A DNA stretch of 64,000 bases from Desmodus rotundus (taxonomy: Eukaryota; Chordata; Mammalia; Chiroptera; Phyllostomidae), in the NCBI RefSeq assembly GCF_022682495.2, contig NC_071391.1, positions 83,306,154 through 83,370,153 on the forward strand, written 5' to 3'. Under the pieces are notes generated by a model. It was not told where the DNA came from, did not search any database, and worked only from the letters and a program-made list of their open reading frames with translations. Shown piece after piece: positions 45,836 through 59,749 of the stretch (position 1 is its first letter; each line of letters opens with the position of its first letter). Both the position numbers and the translations under genes were made by a program.

Positions 45836-48800
45836 AAGAAAAAGTATCTTATATGATTACTGTTTTCTTTACCTTAATGATAACAATATCAACAATGAAA
45901 AGACTTCAAGAAAATATGACATAATCCCCACCTCCCTTGAGAAGTTCACTGTGCAGACCCAAGAGTCCCACACATAAATGAGAGAAGTGTTTTGCCAGAA
46001 GAGAAATATACTTAGGTAGGACTAGAGATTTGCCTAAGAGTTAGGAATCTGATTTGAAATGGACCAAGGGTCTTGCTTTGAAGGAGCATTTGTTTGGAAC
46101 CCCATTTTGTTTTGTTTTACAATGTATGTAGCAAATTAATAAAAGGAATACCATTTAATAAAGATGCTACTTATATCTCAATGACAAATATCAATTGTCC
46201 TTGTTCAATAACTGTCTGAGCATATTTGGAGATGCTGATGTTAATGAGGCCAAGAGCTATCCTTTGGCATTGCCACTGAGTGCAGGTGAATCAGGAGTTC
46301 TGGGAGCACAGAAGTCAGGAGAGAAGACATTGTCGTGTATGACAATGAGGTTTCAATAGGAAATGGAAAAGCAGGAGGATTAAGAGCTGTTTGAGGATTA
46401 GCAGGTGGCAAGAGCAGAGTAGTTCATTCTCTCAGTGCTTGGCTCCCTTCCATTCAGCTCACAGGGACACAGACTTCAGGTAACACACCCAACACACAGT
46501 GGGTGAGAAATGCCCCCCTAAAAAGAAGAGGGAACACAGAGGAAGCAGGGCTCTGTCAATCTCATCAGAGATCATTTGAGTTGTGGCAGTCCCAAAGCAC
46601 AGGAGGAGGGAAGGCACCCCCCTAACTGAAGCTAAATATTCTTTTTATTCTTTGTTTTCTTGCCACAGAGTAGTTTTATGCTGAGGTTGATGGTGTCTAA
46701 TTAGACAATGTGAGCCTGAGGCTACACTTACAACCGATCCCTAACAACTGGCATCATCTTCGTGATATGTAGAAACCATCAGCTAGTGAGAAGAGTTGTA
46801 TTTTTAAAAGCTGCTCCACTGTTTCAGGAACTGAGATCATTGAAACTGCAATGAATTAACTAATTCCATCTCTATTGATTGAGTACCCCTTCCTACTGCT
46901 CCTTTCTGGGAAGCATTATGAGTTTAGTGTAAAGAAAATGTTTGAACAGTTGGTGAAATACTTACCATGAGCTGACTTTGCAGTGTTTTGCCAAGAAGGT
47001 GTCACAGTGGATCAGGAAGCCGATATATGTGCAGTTTTGGGGTAAAGAGAAAACATACCATCGTTTCCCTTAGAGCCTTTGCCTAGCACTTCCAAACAGC
47101 TTTCTGAGAAAGACAATCTTTGGGTAGAGATAGAGTTGTAAGTAAAGGAAGCTACATAATTCCATGAGGCCCACTTTCCACTCCTCTTTCAGATACCTAA
47201 CTTATCCAGCCACATCAGTGTGGGGAACAAAAACAGGGCCATCAGGACTTTTCTGTCTCTGTGCCCTCTCTTTCTTGGGGAATGCCAACCCCCATTTTTA
47301 TACATCCTAGATGGTTCTAGGACACACAGGGCACGTCTCACAAGTCTAACAAGGATTTTACAAGATGAACCTTATGAACCCCTGTGGTGGATTGGACATT
47401 TTCCTCAGAGCCTTCATCCAGAGCTGCTGCTGGAGTTCACATGGGTCCACCAGGTTGAAGGCCACTGCCACAGCTACCACAGACCCAAGGTCGCAGCAGC
47501 CCATGTGCCATGTATAGCAACTTGCTCCCAGAACTGCCAAGAACTCTTTAAGCCCAGTGAAGATATTTGTAAAGCTGTATTTCATGGTTATCACCTTCAT
47601 AATCACCATCACCATCATCATCATCCTGGCTTCCTCTTTTACAACAGGCTGTGTACCCCAGAGCTTGGGCTTGGGTTCCAAGGGCAGATGCAGGCCTACA
47701 CTTAGAATCACTCTGCTCATTGGATTCCCAAAGAGTCATTTCCCTTGACCCTCCTTTTAGACTGAAGTGTTCCTAAAGAATAACCTCTTGGTTCCTCATA
47801 AGCACAACACTGGTGGCCTCAAGGGTCCTTCAGGGTGCCTAGATATGGCCCCATCCTGAGCAGAACATAATTTAACATTATGCTCAGTGTTTCAATTGTT
47901 AATATCCTTTCACAAGAAAGGATACTCACTATGGAGGAAGGTAGGGTGGCTTATGAGACTGGGGAACACATAATGGCTTGATTTGGCAGGAAAACATTGA
48001 AGCTGGAGGACAGGACTGGGCTATGTGGGAAAGGAGAGGAACACAGGGTGTGGAAGGTGCAGGGATGACTTTAGAGGGCAAGTGATAGGGTGTGAAAAGT
48101 AAGGTTTCAGTAGCCTTGTATTTCCTTCTCCTTCCCCTTCTTTTTCCTCCTCCAAGCAAAGCATTTCCTCACTAAATCCAAGACAGACCCTCTTCCTCAT
48201 ACTGCCACTACCTCCTTTGGACTCCTTGCAATCCAAACTCTTATTGCTTCTGGGACTCCCAGGAGACTGAAGTTATTGAAGAAAACTAGTTGATTAATTT
48301 TCTCTATAGTGCTAATGAAAGCCCTAAAATGTTTCTCCTCTGAAGGGGTGGATTTCAGTCCAGCAGCAGACTCAAATGGAGCCAGTTTGGACCAGTGGCG
48401 CTTCAGGAAATACCCCTGAGCAGATGTGTGGGACTTACATGTGCCTGTTATGGACCCATCCCCCAGCAGACCCAGCCTTGGACTCTCCAGGGAGGATGCT
48501 CCCCAGGTGGGCAGGGAATTATACAAAGCTGATCACACTCTCAATGAAAAGCTCGTAAGTGTTGTTATTTATTCCCTTAAATAAAACCTCATACATTCTA
48601 AGTGCTTTGAAAATATGCAGAAACAACACAGCAGGTTCCAAATGCCCCAAAGTCATTCTTTATCATTAAAAATTTTGTTTCCTGTTGCCTGCTTATAATA
48701 ATCCCTTGAAAAGCCAAAAATGCAATCAGCTTTCTTGATGAATTAGCCACATTTCCTATTGTATCATGCAGAATGCTGTGTTCAGTACTGGGGCTGCCTG

Positions 48801-49785
48801 GGTTAGTAGGGTTGACCAAAGGATCAAGCAGAACTTGGGGGCCTACAAAAAACTGAATGTTTACTCCACCTCTTAATGGTCATGATGCTTTTGCCCCAGA
48901 GAAGAACTAGCCTTTTTCTCCTGTACGGATACTCCTCCAGGGCCTGCTTTGGGTAATGAAAATATGACCCCTCACCATTCTCCTGGAGGGTATCTAGTGG
49001 TAATGATTAATGTTTTAACTTTTCTAAGAGTATAAGAGATTAAACTAATATAATATTGTATGTCAACCATAATTTAAAAAAATATTTAAAATTAAAAACA
49101 AGGTATAAGAAAAGAAGAAAATGACTAGCTTTAGAAAGCCTTTCTTGACTGACTCAATGGAGCTAAAATGAGGATGGTGGGGTCTCCCTCCTAGGTTAGG
49201 CTTGTAAGGATGTGATGTGTGTAAACGGTCAAGTACAGGACTCAGAACCCAGTAGGCATTCGAAACTGTTATTGATAGTTTGCCATTCCCATGAACTTCC
49301 CCTATGACAATCCCTGCTAATTTGGAGGATAGTGCAACATCACTGGGCCTCTACTGACCTAGATAACCAAGACTCCAAATCCCTTTATACTCAACTTTCA
49401 CTGGATGTTCTCCTATAGGGAAACCTGGGACCTCAGGACCTGGGTCTCTGGGGACTTTTGCAAGGTTCCAGTGTAAAGGAACTCACAGATATAAAGTGCA
49501 GAGATAGAGGAAAAACAATGTATCCTCTCCTCTATCACAAAACTAACATTTAGGGCGAATATACATAGATGGGCCACATGGAGTGTTCTACTCATGACTG
49601 ATGGTTGATGTTGCCAGTAGTCACTGATATCAATGTTGTAGAGAAATATAGTGAGTTTCAGGATGGGTTGTGGGCAGATGTGGTAGGTGAGTATGATTCC
49701 ATGAAATGGGAATAGAAACCAGAGCAGATTTTGAAGGAGAAGGAAAAAGAGAGGACAAAACGGGGAAGGAGAAACAAGAGGAGGA
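45836..49785. other. Largely unique DNA
   Basis: No gene or RNA recognised. A short L1 3'-terminus-like piece lies at about 49030-49100 ('aaactaatataatattgtatgtcaacc'). Open frames around 47220-47750 overlap on both strands and include a CAT/CAC-rich tract (47600-47630) that only yields His or Met/Asp runs. Confidence 0.4.
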
Positions 49786-49789
49786 GAAT

Positions 49790-50040
49790 GAAAGGGAACC
49801 TAATATTGCTTTAACCCTTTCTATGAACCAGGCTCCAAGTTAAACCTTCCAAATACCTTATCTCACTAAAACCTCATGAAGTATGTACTTAATATTACCA
49901 TATTGTAGATAAGGAAACTGAGCTTAAGTAACTTGCTCAAAGTCACTGACTTGTAAGTGGGGAGTAGTCAAAATGGAAATCCAAGTCGGTCTGATTCCAG
50001 AGCCTATGTTCCAATCCATCAAACATATTTAAGACCAGAT
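49790..50040 (-). mobile_element. MIR SINE fragment
   Basis: Antisense MIR: 'ccttatctcactaaaacctcatgaagtatgtac', 'gtagataaggaaactgagcttaagtaacttgctcaaagtcac', 'ccagagcctatgttc'. Confidence 0.8.
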
Positions 50041-50059
50041 TAAAAGGTAGCAGGAGCCC

Positions 50060-51010
50060 TTTCTTAAGGCAGGACCTTAAAATGTGACTAGGATTTCAGC
50101 AGCTAAAGGGAGAAGGGATATTTCAGGTGGAGGCAAAGCCAGAAAGGCAGAGAGGTGAGGAAGTATAGGTGTGTTTGGCAAGTAGTGGGAGGTCTTCATA
50201 GCCAGGATGCAGAATGGCTTCTTGTCTATAACGTGTATGATTTTTAGTTTTCTATGGAGTGGAAAGAGTACTGAACAGGCTATTGTGAGGATTATATGGG
50301 GTGAAGGACTTGGTGCTGAAAAAGTGGTAGTTCAGTCATCTAACAAATATTTACTAAATGTCTACCATACAACAGGTAAGGGAAGAGGTCTGTGTGAACC
50401 AGACCAACCCTTATGAAGTTTATATTCTAGTAGAAAAGAGTAAAATTAAATCATCAATCACACAGTTAATGATAATAGTGGTAAGGGTTACAAAGGAGTA
50501 CTGTAATCCTTTATGACAGGGGGCTGAGCTCAGACGAATGATTAGGAATTACCTAGGCAGTGAGCATGTGTATGCAAGTCCGTGTGTGCCTAGGTCATAT
50601 TAGGGATTGTTTTAGTAAGGAGTGACATTATCATATCTGACATGACCAGTTATTATGACTTGTAAACGTGAGAGGATTGCTAGGTTGTTAACAGGGAACC
50701 ACTGAAAATTTTTGAGTAACGGAATGATACTATCAGCAGAGCAATTTTTAATAAATTTTTTCTAGAGCCATGTACACAGGTAATTGGCATGGAGAGAGAG
50801 AGATTCAAAGCTGAGAGGTCAGCAGATGCCCTTATCCATGCATGAGCTGATAAAATCTGAACTAGGTGGCTGTAATAGGAATGGACAGGAAGAAACAAAG
50901 GCAAGACACATTTTAAAGAAAAGAATAAGAAGACTTTTGGCTTTAATGGAGGTGACAGAAAGGGAAGAATTTAAAGACTACTAGGAAATTTCCAACCTAC
51001 ATTATTTTAA
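50060..51010 (-). mobile_element. L2 remnants
   Basis: Several antisense L2 landmarks in order: 'gtggaggcaaagccagaaaggcagagaggtg', 'catctaacaaatatttactaaatgtc', 'aacagggaaccactgaaaatttttgagtaacggaatgatactatc'. It may be two copies. No open frame. Confidence 0.55.
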
Positions 51011-51014
51011 GATT

Positions 51015-52400
51015 GAGGATATTACAGCCAGAAATAGAAAAGTCAGAAGGAAGACATCACTTGAGGAGGAAGATGAGTAACTTCCATTTTCAACACATTG
51101 AGTCTGAGATGACAGCCTGTTCTGGAAAGAGCAGAGTGCCTTCCTTGCACATGCATCCAAGGGAGATTTGCTCAGCTGATTAGCTTTGTAAGCAGGGATC
51201 AGGAGATGGGGGTGGCCTTTGGGAGGAACCTCTGCCAAAGGTGCAGGTGAGAGACAAGGAGTAGACATGGTCAATTAGGGAAAGAGAGAGAAGAGAGAGT
51301 TAGGCACAGAGCATGGACAGCCACTCCCATTAGGAGAATAGAGGCAGAAACTCTGCACAGAAGCAAGCAGAGATGTGAGAAGTGGCAGAAAATCAGGAAA
51401 GACTGGTGGAATATGGAAGGAGGCCAAATGCTGTCAGAGACTATGAAGGTGAGGAAGAGGGAGACAGGGGACTTGGAGGCTGAGGGTATGAGGGTGGAAC
51501 GCTGAAGCAACCCCTTTCACTGTGGTCCAGGAAGTCCCTGTCCTCATAGGCCCTGGCCCTTTTCCTCAACTCAAAGTTCTCTGGGTGAGTTTGGTGAGAA
51601 GTACCATACTACTGGGGGAGCAAACACAGGACTGGCTAAATAATTTGTGGGGCCCAATAAGAAATGAAATTAGGGGCTCCTTGTTTAATAAAACAGGAAA
51701 AAAGTACTGTCAATATAAAGTTTTTCCTTAATGTAAAGTTTTAAAATATAAAAGTTTTTTCTCAACCCATCATGATGGATTTTTATCTGGTATTTGATGT
51801 TATACTTCCTTGGGCACAGGGACCCTCCATCAAGTGCAGACCCTCTAAGATGCCTGGGGCCCCCCTTGACAGCAACTATGGCATGTGCGTGGCACTCAAT
51901 CCTACATTTAAGCAGGAGGATGAATACTTAAATAAGAAGCAGGAAAAAAGAATGATCAGGGACTAACATGAAAGTGTGGTCAGACCTTCAGACAGTTGTG
52001 GGATCCTGCTATAGGTAACCACTGAAGTGTGCTTCATGTCCTCCTGTGAGGATGTTTCCCCTCACTAGAATGAACATTGATTGGTCCTACTCCAGAGGCA
52101 ACCTTGAACCAGGCAAGCCCCATATAACTAAGCAGAATTTGGGGATTACACAATGCAAATGCTTCAGAAGATGATCCAAGGCTAGAACTAGATATGTAGT
52201 GACTAGTTGGGCTGGCCTGTGCTGAGTGCTTCAGAGAGCCAGGGGCTCAGTCCTCAAGGACTATGCAGGGGAGCTGGGGTTCAGAGAAAGGAGTAACTGC
52301 ATGCTATAGGACTGGTATGCCCAGGTAAGGCTATAATGCAGAAGAGAAGAGAAAGAAGAAGGGAATAGAAGACACAGTGGTGTCCAGGGGTGGGTAGCAG
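51015..52400. other. Largely unique DNA
   Basis: No gene recognised. The block near 51610-51880 ('taatttgtggggcccaataagaaatgaaattaggggctcc') resembles an old dispersed repeat that I cannot name. Confidence 0.4.
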
Positions 52401-52404
52401 CCAG

Positions 52405-52640
52405 GTGTATCAAGCAAGAGCAGAGACACTGAGGTTCAAGTCCCAGCTCCACCACTTCTGGGCTGTGACTTCAGGTGTTACTCAACCTCTCTGTGCCTCT
52501 AGTTCCTCATATCTCTGAAGAGAATAACAATCATACATCATTGGTTTGTTGTGAGGGTTAAATGAGTTAATAGTTATAAAGCACTCAGAACCAAGCCTAC
52601 TACATTGTAGGCACCATATTTTATAAGATAATTTGGTAAA
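52405..52640 (+). mobile_element. MIR SINE fragment
   Basis: A near-complete sense MIR: 'gaggttcaagtcccagctccaccacttctgggctgtgac', 'caacctctctgtgcctctagttcctcat', 'tgtgagggttaaatgagttaatagttataaagcactcag'. Confidence 0.88.
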
Positions 52641-52644
52641 TACT

Positions 52645-53610
52645 AAAACTAGTCTCAGATGCAATCATGTTGGGAGGCATAGGTCAGGTAGCCAATAGCA
52701 TAAAGAATTCCCAGTCTATAACTTGTATCTCTCAAGAAACATTGCAAGATTACAATTTGTAATTTCTAACAGTTTTTATGTTCTCAATACCCTTATCTCC
52801 ACACTGCTTTGCATTCTTTCATTCTACAACTCCCTCCACGAATTCACACCATGGCCTGTACCCATGGCTTTTTCCTTCTCTGTCTTTTCTTCTAAGGTGG
52901 CCTTGAGAATGTGCCTCACAGACCTTCTGTTACTAATTGTGCCTCAGTTGTTGACCAAGGGCCCCAGCTGCTGCCCACTGAAATCAGTAAATTAGGAGGC
53001 ACCTTGGCATCAGGACTATACTTCATGGGCTGTTTCCCATCACTGACTGTGTGGCTGAGGTACTAAGGCAGAACCATACCCAGAAGATAGGGAACCCCTT
53101 TAACAGCTGACTTTGGGTCAAGGACTGTCAATGCCTTGGCTGAACCTTCCTCAGACTGCATGGCAGGCCAGACTAGGGTGCTTCCACCTCGCCTTCCTTC
53201 TGTCTCCTTCAGGGGACCAGGCTTTCATTGAGGTCTGACAGCTCTCCCTGGCCTTCCCAGCTGCCCCCACTCCCCTGCCCAACTTCCTTCCCATGGGCAT
53301 TTTGTTAATAAAGTCCAGGCACATTTAATCCCTTCTTGGCATCTGCTTCTCAGAGGACTGGATTTACCTCCTCTCTCCCTCTTAATTTATCATATAGATC
53401 AACTCAACTTCTTTGGCTAAGTCTTTTTTCAGGCTCCCTAACAATGATTTAGTGTTACTGAGGTGCAAGAACTAGTCTGCTGTATGGAGACTGCCTTGGA
53501 GAATTAGAAAGTGTGAGAAGCTGCATGAAGCCAAAACCCTTGTACTCAGGTAATGAGGGAAGAGTGTCATGGGATACCTACTCATTGATACATGTTTATC
53601 CCAGAACTGA
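52645..53610. other. Unique DNA
   Basis: No supported feature. Confidence 0.4.
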
Positions 53611-53614
53611 TAAC

Positions 53615-53845
53615 ATCAAAGAGCATTTTTAGTCTGTGTGCCAGTTACTGAGCCAAGGACTTTGCTTGTTTTATTTCACTTAATCCTAGGCACAGCCCTG
53701 TGGGGCAGATGCTATTACCCACATTTTACACATGAGGAAAGCAAGGGAGATTAATTATTGACCAAGGTGCCACAACTGTCATACAAGTAGTGGAGCCAGT
53801 TTTGAATCCCAGCCTATCTGACCCCAGTGTCCGTGATCTCGGTGA
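53615..53845 (-). mobile_element. MIR SINE fragment
   Basis: Antisense MIR: 'ttatttcacttaatcctaggcacagccctgtggggcagatgctattacccacattttacacatgaggaaagc', ending 'gaatcccagcctatctgacc'. Confidence 0.85.
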
Positions 53846-54274
53846 TGGTTAAGGCCTGGAGCAAAGGCAGCGCTAAGGGGCTAGGGGAGTAGGAGGAACT
53901 CGGAAAGGGAGGCAGCCAGATCTGTCTGGCAACAATCTGACCCTCCTTGCATAGAGCTTCCTCTCAAGGATGGGGAGGAAACTGGGCTCAAGGCTGGGGC
54001 ATTGTTGCCCCTGGAAAGCAGCAGCTTGAGGGAAGGGGGTACATAGAGGGGGAAGTTGATGGGATGGGGCAGAGGGATCTGCTGGAGAACACTCAGTATC
54101 ATCCTGAATTAGATCATAAAAAAGGAAGTGTTTTTTTTAAAGCAGTTGTGCTCAGCAGGAGATGTGCTATCGAGCTGCCTGGTGATTTAGAGGCTCTCTG
54201 CCTCACAACTCCTGCTTGGGAGGTGAGAGTGGAGACTACTGTGGGTGTTGATAGCCTGGCTTCTCTTGTTTGTT

Positions 54275-54480
54275 GGAGGATGAATTGACCCAGCTGTTTA
54301 ATGTTGTGTGCTCCTGTGCAAGTTACGTACCTCTGTGCCCCAGTTTTCTCAGCTGTAAAACAGCAATAATGATAATTCAGGGTTGTTTAACTACCTAATG
54401 AGTTAATATAAGAAGCTTGTTTAGAACGTGCCTGGCACACAACAAACTCTCATAATGATAGCCATTCTTATCCTAACCCA
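54275..54480 (+). mobile_element. MIR SINE fragment
   Basis: Sense MIR: 'gtgcaagttacgtacctctgtgccccagttttctcagctgtaaaac', 'atgagttaatataagaagcttgtttagaacgtgcctggcacac'. Confidence 0.82.
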
Positions 54481-54484
54481 GGAA

Positions 54485-56355
54485 GAAGCCAGGAGCAAAA
54501 CTGCTGCTCTTGATGGGTGTTGTCCATAGAGAATAAAGGCAGCACTTACCCTATGCACATACCCCCCTTTGGATCACATTCAAGGTATTTGGGACCCCAG
54601 ACCAAACAGATTTGAACTACCTTTCAAGGCTTAAAATGGCCTCTTCTCTAGGCCTCCCCTTCCACAAGTGAACTTCACCACCTGCATGCATACCCCTAGG
54701 CCTGGTGGTTGGCTAAAAGGTAGCCATTGAGGGGATGAAGATGAGCATATATGGAGCCTGAACTAGTGGACTGCAGAATCCACACTTATGTGCATGACAC
54801 CCTTGATGGTATAGGATGGAGCCAGGGGTATAAAGAGAGAAAGGAGTTTTGCAGAACGCTTCTGAACCTTTGCTTCAGGCTTTGAAAAACTTGGGGGAGG
54901 AATTGTATAAAGATATGGGTTTGGGCATCCATTTCTAGGCTTCACCCTCTACCAGCGTCCTTGGCTGATTATAGTCTTGATTGCCAAGGCAGCACAAAGG
55001 CTCTGGCATGAGCTCTTACCTCCCCTCAGTTAACTAGAATGGGTGAACAAGGACCAGGCCTGTACAATAGCCAGACAGCATGTGTTATCAGCAGTTCTGG
55101 CTGGAGAGGACTCTAAACCAGGCTCTAGGACCAGGAGCTTCAGGCATTCAAGGCCAGCTCTTCCAGACTACAGGGTCAGGCTCAGCTTTCCCAGCTTTGC
55201 AAGGCAGACATATCAGGGGCCTGCTGGTGACCCCAGGCCCTGAAACTTACTCTTCCAGATTTCAGAAGGCAGCTTGTTAGTTTACCTTTTTGGATTGCAA
55301 GAAATAGAGACTTAATCAGGGTTTCTCAAGTAATGCAGGATTTGTTGTAAGGATGCTCATGGGATGAGAAAATGAGAAACCCAGCCACGAAGCCAGGCCT
55401 CCTGAGTTCTCTGGAGAAGCTAAGCTAACAGGCTCTGGGCAAAGCAGGCCCCATGGGAAGGTAGGTCCAACGCTCTTCAGACCCCAGGGCTTCCAGGACT
55501 CAACAGGAGCATTAGGGCAAAGTCACCAGAGCATCTCAGCTCCTCTCTAAGCATTTGCCTCTCTTCATATGTATCACTTTTCTTCCTGCTACCACCTGGC
55601 TTCCCTGCTCTTTGCTGTTTTACTTCTCTCTGTCTCATGGCTCTGCTTGCTCAGAGCATTGGTCTGCTCGTGGCTCATCATGCTGCCCTGTCCAGGTGCT
55701 TTGCCTTGCAACCCTACAGCTCCTGTGTTCCCTGTTAACTGCCCCATTCTTTCCATATTTCTCCAAGTCACTAATCTTTGGGGAGAAATTACAATGAGTT
55801 GGCCACTGTCCAGTCTATAAATTGGCTACCCCTAGGTCAGAAGCCCATCAGTCAGCTATATTCAGTTGCGAAGCTATTACACAATATAGAACATGGCTGC
55901 TCACGGATGTGGGTAGAGACATAGGAGGTGTGGGAGGACAAGAACAACAGGCATAGCAGACACTATAACTGATCTGTCTTGATAGTGAGGAAGAGAGTCT
56001 GAGGGCCAGGGGCCCTTTCTGGGGATCACTGGCTCAACTACCTGTTCTGCCCTCTCCTGCACAGTCCCTGGTCTATCCATGAGGGTTCTGAGTCAGTTGC
56101 AGGGAAACAGGAGTACCCACCCCTGAGAAGATATCACATCAGGTCTGAATCTCTGACCCTTCCCCTTCTCCTCCTATCCTTTCCACTCTCCTCTAATATC
56201 AGCCACCGAGTTTACTTAACTTCTTTTTTAAATAACAAAATCAACAATATTCCAGTAAATATTTAATGAGTAGATTCTCTAGTAAACTCTATCTACTCAG
56301 CACTGGAATTTCATTAGAAGTCAGTAGAGAATAAGAGCATTGACTATTTGTCACA
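54485..56355. other. Largely unique DNA
   Basis: No gene recognised. Open frames near 55043-55280 and 55555-55820 are short and overlapping. Confidence 0.4.
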
Positions 56356-56359
56356 ATTA

Positions 56360-56530
56360 TGCTTTACTCTTTATTTTCACGTGTTATCTTAGTTGAGCTT
56401 ATTAATCCATAGTAGAGTCAGTAGAGAAGATATTACCATCATATTCATTTTGTGGATGAAGAAACTGAAGTTCAGAGAGGAGCAGTGACTAGCCCAGAGC
56501 TCCAAGGGGAGCAATAGTACTCAGTACTAC
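56360..56530 (-). mobile_element. MIR SINE fragment
   Basis: Antisense MIR: 'gatattaccatcatattcattttgtggatgaagaaactgaagttcagagaggagcagtgactagcccagagc'. Confidence 0.72.
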
Positions 56531-56534
56531 CACT

Positions 56535-57660
56535 CAGGATAGAGTTTGGGTTGTAGTGCCTCCTTTATCATGCAGCTCTATAGCATCCCTTGTCCTGTGG
56601 GATAAAAGTCACTTTATGGCTGTTTCTTGTATCATTGCTCACATGGTTTTCACCAACATTTCTGTTTTTGACCCCAGATTTCAAGGGGGACTAGGTCTTC
56701 TTGAATAGATATGATATGTCTTCTTTTAGTGCTGATTTCCCAGGCAGGGCCATAGCTTCTTCCCAGGGCCCAGGGAATGCCTTTTTCTGTCAAGTGCTCC
56801 TTGGGCCAGCTCTTCCCTGTCCATGGTCCTGACTCAGGCTCTACTAGTTTGGGTCCCTGGGGAATTCTGACCCACCATTCCTCTACTCATAAGGCACTTC
56901 TCACTCCCAGGCCCCTGCTTGCCAGCTGCCCTATTCATAACTTCCAAGGCTACTGAGCTGGCCTAGCCATACACTTCCAGGTAGAGCAGGATCTTGTCTG
57001 AGATTTACACTAGGGATTGAGGTTGGAGCCCCAAGACCACAGATGGTAGTTGCATCATGGGATTTCCTCACCTACTGAAACTTGCAGATCAAGAACCAGA
57101 CAGAATATCAGCCATGTTTTAGGAGAGAATACAGAACAGAGAGTCTACAGGAAATTTTTCTTTAACTGCTTTGTAGGATCAGGGGGAGAATATGAGTACA
57201 AAGGAGGAAGCTGGAGCTCAGCCTGCCTTGGAGTAGGAGAAAGTAAGTGGAGAAGTTCCCCATTAATCAGAGTCTGGTGGGAAGCTGAGAAAGCTGTGGT
57301 AGCTGATTGCTGCCCCAATGGTGAATGGAATAGAGAGGGCCATGCAGCAAAGTATGCCAGCAGTGTGCGTGAGTGTGTGCACACCTGCATGCATATGTGT
57401 GTGTTTTCAAGCAAGTGAATGCTACTGCCTTTGTATTTCTTGAGCAAAGAATGCTCAAAGAATGGCTGACATTCCAGGCATTCAAATGCTTTTAGGTTTT
57501 CCTTTTAACTACTCAAGTGTCTCCTCCATGGCATTTGTGAGACTAATGAGACAAAGGTTGATGTCTCTCTTGGGTAACTGTTCAAGGTGAATCTTCCCAG
57601 TTGGCAGAAGATTCTGCTCCATCCATTCCTTTATCTAGGAATGCAGAATTTTTGTTTTGC
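56535..57660. other. Unique DNA
   Basis: No supported feature. The plus and minus open frames at 57050-57485 overlap each other and have no family resemblance. Confidence 0.4.
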
Positions 57661-57674
57661 TTGTCTAGCATCTT

Positions 57675-57745
57675 CTAAAGCTGTGGTCCCTAAACCTGGC
57701 TACACATTGAGTCCAATAGCATTCAAGTTTGAAAACCACTGTTGT
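57675..57745. mobile_element. hAT (MER5-like) remnant
   Basis: It starts 'aagctgtggtccctaaacctggctacacattg' and ends 'gtttgaaaaccactg', the two ends of a hAT-type fossil with most of the middle lost. Confidence 0.55.
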
Positions 57746-57999
57746 AAGGTGTTGTCCTTATCTACCTGGTTAAAGCAGGAGCACAGGTACAAACAGGTGC
57801 ACACAGGCCTGGAAATTTCTTAGGTAGTAGCTTCTACTGACATTCTGTTGGTGAGAATTTGGTCATAACATATAAACCCTTGATTAGCATACTGTGTCAA
57901 AAGTGCTATGATACTGTTAGAACCCAAAGCAAAGGCATGTTACATGTGGGAAGGCATGTCAGCTGTGGGAAATCAGAGAAGCCTTCTTAGAGGCTCTAA

Positions 58000-58190
58000 C
58001 TCTTAAAAGCACTGCATGGCTTTGGGTTAGCTTGGTTTGTTTTCATGTTTCTTTTCTTACCTTGGTCTCTTCATTCAAGAAATGGAGCTAATAACTGAAA
58101 TTACCACAGAGAGTTGTTGTGAGGATTATGCAAGAAAAGTCTTGCAAAGTACATAGCACAAAGCCTACTCAGATCTAGTCGTGAATTACT
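58000..58190 (+). mobile_element. MIR SINE fragment
   Basis: Sense MIR second half: 'cttggtctcttcattcaagaaatggagctaataac', 'gagttgttgtgaggattatgcaagaaaagtcttgcaaagtacatagcac'. Confidence 0.75.
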
Positions 58191-58194
58191 CTAA

Positions 58195-59745
58195 GCTGCC
58201 CTGTTACTGTTGTTTTCTGGAGTAGGCAAGGCCTGTGACAGTGATTGGAAGCCTTTATAGAGCTGAGATACAACCACCCCCAGGGCTAGATTCCAGCTGC
58301 TTCCCTTTGGTTAGCTAGTGAATTTGATGTAGGCTACCTGATACAGCTGCCTGGAAGAAGCTACTGGTGAGTGTGTGTGTATGTTGGGGTACAAGCAGTT
58401 GTAGGGGTAGCAGAATACAGCCTTTTAGGAAGGGAGGGAACACAGTGTTGCATGCCTTTGGGCAGAATCTAACAGCAGGGATATTCTGGCTTGTCTGGGG
58501 CCTCTCTGATTGCCTGGCTCTGAGGAAAGCATGAACCCTCCAAAGGGGGTTGGGGAGGGGTGATGTGAGGGCTGTGCTGCCCTCATGTCTGCAGCAGACA
58601 CAGCAGAAGTCAGATGACATTTTCCAGCTCTGGCTTCATTTTCAATAAGACTCAGTGTTGAACTTCTACTAAATCCTTCTCTCTCTTTCTCTCTCTCTCT
58701 CAGACAAACATGCCTCTGTGTTTTCTATGATATGCCTGTGCAGCTATTCTTTCCCTGCAGAGCTGCTGGGGCTAGCAGTATGTTTTGATTTCAAGTACTT
58801 TTCAGTTCTAGGATATATCTCTCCCTTTCTCCATTAAAATGGAAATTCTAAAAAATCAAGATTGCATATGATCTTAATAAGAGGAAGGTTCAGGTGACTA
58901 GGGGAATCACTATGCATTTCCTGAGCTTTAAGGGTAGAAACAGGAACTGTGGGAACCCCTTAGCACCTGATGCAGAGGCACAGAGCAGACCCACCTACTG
59001 AGTAGCTAGAAATTTCTACTGAAAGGTCTTCAGGTATCAATTCCAGGGGGAGCAACAGAAGAATGTGGTGCACCTCAGATCATACTACCAGACCAGTCTG
59101 CTGTTCCCCAGGTCCAGACAGACCTAGTTTTTTTGTCTTGAAATACTTTCAGAGGCAGTGAGAGGCCCCAGCCTCCCCAGACCCAGCTATCGCCTCTGAC
59201 AGATAAGATTGTTCCTCTTCTCTTTTCTCTCTTCTTCCCCCCAAACCAAAGTGCCTCCATAACTGTGATTGTCATTACGCTGGCAACACCCACAGACGCA
59301 TTAGTAGCTCTCCTCTCTGCCAAACACCAGCTCTCTCCCCCATCTTTCTCCCTCTCTCCAGCACCTCCCTGTCAGCCTCTTTTAGAGTTGTCTTCAAAGA
59401 TTCACAAACCTAAGGAGAGGACATTTGCAGGTAGGGTGAGGAGAGAGATAATCAGTCTTTGTCTGTCAGAGCACTCTCCAAACCAAATAAAGAAATATCA
59501 ATTGTGTTTCCTTTTACCATCTGTGGTCACAGCGGCCAGGTCTGTGAGAAGGGAAAGCAAAAGAGGAAGGCAGAAGTGGTGAGGTGGGCCAGGCAAGGCT
59601 GAGCTGGGCCAGGGGCCACCAATATGTCTGCTGTGGGCTGCTCACTTCCATATGATCAGACAATCTTCCCAGGTTCTCCAGCCAAGGGATCACATCTCCC
59701 TTGTGAAATGACCCTTGTTAGAAATTTCTGTTTGGTGGGAGGGAG
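58195..59745. other. Largely unique DNA
   Basis: No gene recognised. A CT-rich simple repeat lies at about 58678-58700. Confidence 0.4.
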
Positions 59746-59749
59746 TTAT

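Noticed and set aside
47600..47630. His-run frame (CAT/CAC repeat)
   Set aside because: Trinucleotide repeat; overlapping frames on both strands and no protein family.
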